Of a DNA stretch of 52,870 nucleotides, positions 48,661 to 52,870 are shown one piece after another. Location of the stretch: NCBI RefSeq assembly GCF_003236395.1, contig NZ_POUD01000025.1, positions 1 through 52,870 on the forward strand, read 5' to 3'. Made by a program: the position numbers and the translations under genes. Each line of letters begins with the position of its first letter. Position 1 is the first letter of the stretch. Origin of the DNA: Nonomuraea aridisoli. Lineage in GTDB: Bacteria > Actinomycetota > Actinomycetes > Streptosporangiales > Streptosporangiaceae. A model generated the notes under the pieces. That model ran no database searches and was not told the DNA's origin. It worked only from the letters and a program-made list of their open reading frames with translations.

Positions 48661-50486
48661 TGCGCGTACCCGAAAGTCATCCGAGTGCGCCGGCCACGGG
48701 CGAAGCGGAAAGTCGCCCGAGTGCGCCCGCCACGGGCGTACCAGGAAGTCCGACGCGGGTGCCGGAGAGCGGGGAGGTCACCGTGGCGCTGGGGGCGGGG
48801 CCGGTGCTGCCGGTGCGGACCGAGCTGGGGCGCGTCACCGTCGGGCCGCTGGAACGGCCGGGCGTTCCCGGGTGCCGTACCTGCGTGCGCATCCGAGGAA
48901 GCCGGGTTCAGCCCGACGGGCGCAAGGCGGAGGCCGTGCGGGCGCGGCGCGCGCCCGCGCCGAGCGAGTGGCTCACTCCGCTCGCCGCCGACCTGGTGGA
49001 CGCGCTCGTCTCCGGCGAGACCGCCGCGCTGGCGAGCGGCGCGGAGCCCCGCACGGTCAACGCCGTACTGGAGATCGACCTCGGGACGCTGGAGGTCACC
49101 AGGCACCGATTCCTCCCGGAGCCGCTCTGCCCCTCCTGTGGCGGCCTGCCGCCGGACGGCCCGGCCGAGCCGGCCCTGCGCCCGCGGCGCAAGCTCGGCG
49201 GCGCCCCCAGGACCAGGCGACCGGAGCTGGAGGCCCTCATCGAGACGTACGTGGACGACCGTACCGGCATGATCCGGCCGCTGAAGGCGGGCGTGCAGGG
49301 CGGTCTCACGGTGGCGAGCGCGATGTTGCCGATCCGCGCCGGCACCGGCCTCGAGCCCGGCGTCGGCCGTACCCGCAGCTACGGCTCCAGCAAGCTCGTC
49401 GCCGTGCTGGAGGCGCTGGAGCGTTACGGCGGGGTGAGCCCCGGCGGCCGGCGCACCGTCGTCGAGTCCGCCTACCGCGCCATCGCCGGCCACGCCGTCC
49501 ACCCCGACAGCTTCGGCACGCACCCGGAGGAGAACTACGACCGCCCCGGCTTCGGCTTCCGGCGCTTCACCGAGGACACGGTGTGCCGGTGGGTGTGGGG
49601 CTATTCCTTCGCCAAGGCGCAGCCCGTGCTCGTGCCGGAGAACCAGGTCTACTACTACGCGCGGCACATGCCGGAGGGCGAGCAGCCGTTCGTCTTCGAG
49701 GTCTCCAACGGCTGCGCGCTCGGCTCGTGCCTGGAGGAGGCGATCCTGCACGGCCTGCTGGAGGTCGCCGAACGGGACGCGTTCCTTCTCACCTGGCACG
49801 CCCGGCGGCAGGTGCCGGTGCTGGACCCCGCCCTGGCGGACGATCCGGCGCTGCCGATGCAGGCCGCCGCGATCACCGCGGACACCGGCCACCGGGTGCT
49901 CTGCTTCGACACCACGACGGAGCACGGCATCCCCAGCGTGTGGGTGATGGCCGTGGACACCGAGCGGCGCCCCGACCAGCCCGCCACCGCCCACGCCGCC
50001 GGGTCGGCGCTCACCCTGGAGCAGGCCGCGATGAACGCGCTCAGCGAGCTGGGCCCGCTGCTGGCGGACGTGATCCGCCGCTACCCGCAGGAGAAGGACC
50101 GGGCGCGGGCCATGGCCGCCGACCCGGAGCTCGTCACGACCATGCACGACCATTCGCTCCTCTACGCGGCGCCGGAGGCCGCCGCGCGGCTCGCGTTCCT
50201 CACCGGCCGCGCCGACGGCCCGAAGAGCGGGTTCGGCGACGACCGGTTCACCGGCGACGACCTCACCGCGGACCTGCGCGCCATGACGGACGCGGTCATC
50301 GCCGCCGGGATGGACGTGGTCGTCGTCGACCAGACCACGCCCGAGCACCTGGCGGGCGGCTTCCGCTGCGTGAAGGTGCTCGTGCCCGGCGCGCTGCCCA
50401 TGACGTTCGGCCACGCCTACCGGCGGCTGGACAACCTGCCGCGGCTGGCGGCCGTGCGTACGACCGATCCGCACCCGTTCCCGTGA
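48660..50486 (+). CDS. pbtG: YcaO cyclodehydratase, thiazoline-forming
   Basis: This 608-residue fused docking-YcaO protein uses ATP to cyclise core cysteines. The docking half has CxxC pairs in GVPGCRTC and LCPSCGG. The YcaO half (about residues 200-605) has GRTRSYGSSKLVAVLEALERYGGVSPGGRR, CALGSCLEEAILHGLLEVAERDAFLLTWH and TTPEHLAGGFRCVKV, ending in DPHPFP. It is colinear with the paralogue at 31882. The ATG 48660 shares a base with the pbtF stop; GTG 48657 or 48651 are alternatives. The first 30 residues carry two copies of an ES-PSAPATG repeat. Confidence 0.92.
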   Translation: MRVPESHPSAPATGEAESRPSAPATGVPGSPTRVPESGEVTVALGAGPVLPVRTELGRVTVGPLERPGVPGCRTCVRIRGSRVQPDGRKAEAVRARRAPAPSEWLTPLAADLVDALVSGETAALASGAEPRTVNAVLEIDLGTLEVTRHRFLPEPLCPSCGGLPPDGPAEPALRPRRKLGGAPRTRRPELEALIETYVDDRTGMIRPLKAGVQGGLTVASAMLPIRAGTGLEPGVGRTRSYGSSKLVAVLEALERYGGVSPGGRRTVVESAYRAIAGHAVHPDSFGTHPEENYDRPGFGFRRFTEDTVCRWVWGYSFAKAQPVLVPENQVYYYARHMPEGEQPFVFEVSNGCALGSCLEEAILHGLLEVAERDAFLLTWHARRQVPVLDPALADDPALPMQAAAITADTGHRVLCFDTTTEHGIPSVWVMAVDTERRPDQPATAHAAGSALTLEQAAMNALSELGPLLADVIRRYPQEKDRARAMAADPELVTTMHDHSLLYAAPEAAARLAFLTGRADGPKSGFGDDRFTGDDLTADLRAMTDAVIAAGMDVVVVDQTTPEHLAGGFRCVKVLVPGALPMTFGHAYRRLDNLPRLAAVRTTDPHPFP

Positions 50487-50502
50487 CCAGGAAGGATCTC
50501 GC

Positions 50503-50871
50503 GTGTACGTCGCGATCGTGGCGTTCGACCTGAAGGACGTCGACATCGACTTCGCCGAGCTGCGCGCCTGGGTGCGCTCCCGGGCGGCCGACGACTACTC
50601 CAGGCTGCCGGGGATGCGCTTCAAGGCGTGGTTCTCCGACGAACGCAAACGGCTCTGGGGGGCGGTGTACCTGGTGGAGTCGATGTCGTCGTTCGACCGG
50701 GACAAGATCCCGCTGCTGCCCGACGGGAGGACGGGCCCGGTCGGCACGCGGCCGACGTCGGTGATGTTCCTGGAGCTGGAGGCGTTCGTCACCGGGCCCG
50801 ACGGCCTGGCCGGGATCGAGGCGCTCGGCCGGCAGGGGCTGAGCCTGGTGGGAGGCGGACATGACCGCTGA
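50503..50871 (+). CDS. pbtH: Small protein for C-terminal amide formation
   Basis: This 122-residue protein of mixed alpha/beta pattern (YVAIVAFDLKDVDIDFAELRAWV, GMRFKAWFSDERKRLWGAVYLVESMSSF) resembles ferredoxin-like dimeric alpha-beta barrel (YdhR/monooxygenase) folds. No catalytic motif is obvious. Deletion of pbtH in the GE2270 system prevented C-terminal amide formation. Here the amide would come from loss of the residues after Pro14 (Ser15-Ala16), by a route comparable to NosA in nosiheptide. GTG 50503 follows AGGAAGG. Its end overlaps pbtM3 by 11 bases. Confidence 0.85.
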   Translation: MYVAIVAFDLKDVDIDFAELRAWVRSRAADDYSRLPGMRFKAWFSDERKRLWGAVYLVESMSSFDRDKIPLLPDGRTGPVGTRPTSVMFLELEAFVTGPDGLAGIEALGRQGLSLVGGGHDR

Positions 50872-52087
50872 GACGACCACGAGCGCGCTCCCGCTGACGG
50901 CGCGCCGGACGGACGAGCCGCTGCTGCTCTACGTGAACGTCCCGTTCTGCAACTCCAAGTGCCACTTCTGCGACTGGGTGGTGGACGTGCCGGTCTCCGA
51001 CCTGCGGCTCGCGCCCGAGTCGTCGCCCCGGGCCGGCTACCTCGCCGCCATGCGCGCCCAGATCCGGGCGCACGCGCCCGCCCTGCGGGCGGCCGGTTAC
51101 CGCGGCGAGGTCATGTACTGGGGCGGCGGCACGGCGACCGTCCTGACGGAGCGGGAGATCGAGGAGACGTACGCGTGCCTGGCCGCGGAGTTCGACCTGT
51201 CCACGTTGCGGGAGGCGACGATCGAGGGCAGCCCGGAGTCGGTCGACCTGGCGAAGCTGAAGCTGCTGCGCGGTCTCGGGTTCGACCGGGTGAGCCTCGG
51301 CGTGCAGTCGTTCGACGAGACGAGGCTGCGCCGGATCGGCCGGGCGCACTCGGTCGGGCAGGCGGTGAGCAGCGTCGAGGCGGCGCGCGAGGCCGGGTTC
51401 GGCAACGTCAACATCGACCTGATCGTCGGCTTCCCCGACCAGTCGCTGCGAGAGGTGGAGGAGACCGTACGGCGGGCGCTCGACCTGCCGGTGAACCACT
51501 TCTCCGTCTACGCCTACCGGGCGACCGAGGGCACCGTGATGCGCAGGCAGATCGAGCGCAGCGGCACCCCGATCGTGCTGGAGCATCAGCTGCGGTCCTA
51601 CCGGCTCGCCGCCGGCCTGCTCACCGCGGCCGGGCATCCCGAGTACGCGGTGTCGTACTTCGGCGCTCCCCGCTGTCTCGCGGACGAGGCGTACTACCGG
51701 CTCAGCATGGACTGGATCGGCTTCGGCACCGGCGCGAACTCGCTGATCAACCAGCGTTACCTGCTGAACCATCGGGGCCGGATGCGCGACTTCACCAGCA
51801 GGCCGGCGGAGTTCGACGTGAACGTGCCCGCCGGGGCCGGGGCGCTCACCGTGCAGTGGCTGCCCAGGGCGCTCGGCACCGCAGAGGGCATCGACGCGGC
51901 GACGTTCCAGCGCCGGACCGGCGTGTCGTTGCGGGCGGCGTGCGAGGAGCCCGAGCTGAACGCGTTCCTCACGCGGGCCGGAGAGTTCGGCGACCTGGTG
52001 GTGGACCGCGACGGCATCCGGCTGGCCGACGACGACCGCTCCGACGTGTTGTCCCGGACGTTCGCCGCGATGGGCTGGGTGTCCTGA
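50861..52087 (+). CDS. pbtM3: HemN-like radical SAM C-methyltransferase, second copy
   Basis: This 408-residue paralogue of pbtM2 has the iron-sulfur motif at C30-x3-C34-x2-C37 (VPFCNSKCHFCDW), VMYWGGGTAT, REATIEGSPESVDLAKLKLL, FDRVSLGVQSFDETRLRRIGR and NVNIDLIVGFPDQ. The C-terminal HemN-like domain includes TMDWIGF-like SMDWIGFGTGANSLI. Two such enzymes match the two methylated thiazoles of GE2270; each probably acts on one ring. ATG 50861 follows GGGAGGCGG inside the end of pbtH. It is separated from pbtM4 by no bases (stop 52085-52087, start 52088). Confidence 0.9.
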   Translation: MTAETTTSALPLTARRTDEPLLLYVNVPFCNSKCHFCDWVVDVPVSDLRLAPESSPRAGYLAAMRAQIRAHAPALRAAGYRGEVMYWGGGTATVLTEREIEETYACLAAEFDLSTLREATIEGSPESVDLAKLKLLRGLGFDRVSLGVQSFDETRLRRIGRAHSVGQAVSSVEAAREAGFGNVNIDLIVGFPDQSLREVEETVRRALDLPVNHFSVYAYRATEGTVMRRQIERSGTPIVLEHQLRSYRLAAGLLTAAGHPEYAVSYFGAPRCLADEAYYRLSMDWIGFGTGANSLINQRYLLNHRGRMRDFTSRPAEFDVNVPAGAGALTVQWLPRALGTAEGIDAATFQRRTGVSLRAACEEPELNAFLTRAGEFGDLVVDRDGIRLADDDRSDVLSRTFAAMGWVS

Positions 52088-52870
52088 ATGGACGCGATGC
52101 GCACGCTGCTCGCCGCCGCGGACCTGGTGACGCCGATGGCCCTGCGCGTCGCCGCCACGTTGCGGCTGGCCGACCACATCGCGGACGGCAAGGGCGAGGC
52201 CGCCGCGCTCGCCGCCGCCGCGGGGGCCGACGAGGCGGCGCTGACGCGGCTGCTGCGCTACCTGGTCGCGCGCGGCGTCTTCAGCGAGCCCGCCCCCGGC
52301 CGGTTCGGGCTGAGCCCCGCCGCCGAGCAGCTGCGCGACGGCGGTCCCGGGCGGCTGCGTGACTGGCTCGACCTCACCGGCCCGATCGGCCGCGCCGACC
52401 TGGCCTTCGGCGCGCTGCTCGACGTCGTGCGGACCGGCGAGCCCGGCTACCCGATGACCCATGGGCGGGGCTTCTGGGACGACCTCGCCGCCGATCCCGC
52501 GCTCGCCGCCTCCTACGACGCGCTGATGGGCGGCAAGCGCGACTGGGCCGCGACCGCGCTGGCCGGGCTCGACTGGCGGCGGTCCCGGCACGTGGTGGAC
52601 GTCGGCGGCGGCAACGGCACGCTGCTGTCCTGCGTGCTCGCCGCCCACCCGCACCTGCGCGGCACGGTCGTCGACCGGCCCTCGTCGGCGGAGGCCGCCG
52701 GGGCCGTGCTGGCCGCCGCGGGGGTGGCGGACCGGTGCGACTTCCGCGCGGGCGACTTCTTCGAGCCGCTGCCGGTGCGCGGTGCCGACACGTACCTGCT
52801 GAGCTCGATCGTGCACGACTGGGACGACCGCCGCGCGGTGGCGATCCTGCGCCGCTGCGCGGAGGCGGCC
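52088..52870 (+). CDS. pbtM4: O-methyltransferase, 3' end beyond the window
   Basis: The first 261 residues are those of an ArsM/COMT-like O-methyltransferase. The N-terminal winged-helix dimerisation domain is LVTPMALRVAATLRLADHIADG ... DEAALTRLLRYLVARGVFSEP. The SAM motif is D171-V-G-G-G-N-G, and the catalytic His region is SSIVHDWDD (H243). In GE2270 PbtM4 is linked to the methoxymethyl group on a thiazole, so the expected substrate is a hydroxymethylthiazole. The gene is cut at 52870 and about 80 residues should follow. It immediately follows pbtM3 without its own strong SD. Confidence 0.88.
   Translation, partial: MDAMRTLLAAADLVTPMALRVAATLRLADHIADGKGEAAALAAAAGADEAALTRLLRYLVARGVFSEPAPGRFGLSPAAEQLRDGGPGRLRDWLDLTGPIGRADLAFGALLDVVRTGEPGYPMTHGRGFWDDLAADPALAASYDALMGGKRDWAATALAGLDWRRSRHVVDVGGGNGTLLSCVLAAHPHLRGTVVDRPSSAEAAGAVLAAAGVADRCDFRAGDFFEPLPVRGADTYLLSSIVHDWDDRRAVAILRRCAEAA

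Noticed and set aside
31169..52870. Calling the thiopeptide cluster a new biosynthetic system
   Set aside because: The core peptide and gene order are those of GE2270; novelty can only lie in details of individual proteins.

Overview
The window is high-GC actinobacterial DNA, with GTG starts, stop/start overlaps and Tat signals. The thiopeptide locus and the accessory families point to Streptosporangiaceae (Planobispora or Nonomuraea type). Positions 1-46 are not genomic: they are a Nextera P5/i5/transposon-end adapter, so the window starts at a contig end.

Region A (47-22834) is ordinary and catabolic sequence with several decayed genes. It holds a partial AIM24 protein, a single-domain response regulator, tRNA-Arg(CCG) and the broken remains of a large serine recombinase. 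A LacI-controlled carbohydrate locus follows: mannitol/uronate dehydrogenase, Gfo/Idh oxidoreductase, SGNH esterase, a Dpp-type ABC importer, LacI, a UxaA-type dehydratase, NagA-like and NagB-like enzymes, and a secreted pectate lyase. Near-identical palindromes (consensus GCAAGCGCTTGC) precede most of its transcription units. In the pectate lyase promoter the palindrome lies exactly between the -35 and -10 boxes. The locus reads best as a pectin/uronate utilisation regulon. Around it are a TetR, a PadR/membrane-protein pair, an isoaspartyl methyltransferase, a DUF3703 gene, and pseudogenes of an S8 peptidase and a CoA ligase.

Region B (22821-30847) holds a Cu/Zn superoxide dismutase with a structured leader, a secreted LppX-like protein, a hypothetical, a very large DUF6493-like protein, a multi-pass membrane protein and a secreted serine hydrolase.

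Region C (about 30860-52870) is a thiopeptide cluster. The precursor at 40663-40836 has the core SCNCVCGFCCSCSPSA, which is the GE2270 core, and gene content and order match the pbt/GE2270 cluster. All genes are on the + strand and mostly overlap. They are: a TetR regulator (pbtR); a second YcaO/dehydratase pair (pbtG1, pbtB1); a P450 (pbtO); an unknown protein; an N-methyltransferase-like protein (pbtM1); a HemN-like radical SAM methylase (pbtM2); the precursor (pbtA); the scaffold enzymes pbtB, C, D, E, F and G; pbtH; a second radical SAM methylase (pbtM3); and an O-methyltransferase (pbtM4) cut by the window end. PbtF presents the leader and PbtG/PbtE make six thiazoles. PbtB/PbtC dehydrate serines and PbtD closes the pyridine. 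PbtG1 makes the oxazoline, PbtH is needed for the C-terminal amide, and PbtO and PbtM1-M4 decorate.

The cluster type is known, so I do not claim a new system. The less explained parts are the extra dehydratase, the P450 with an unusual I-helix, the unknown gene at 37510, the repeat-expanded linkers and the hairpin after the precursor.
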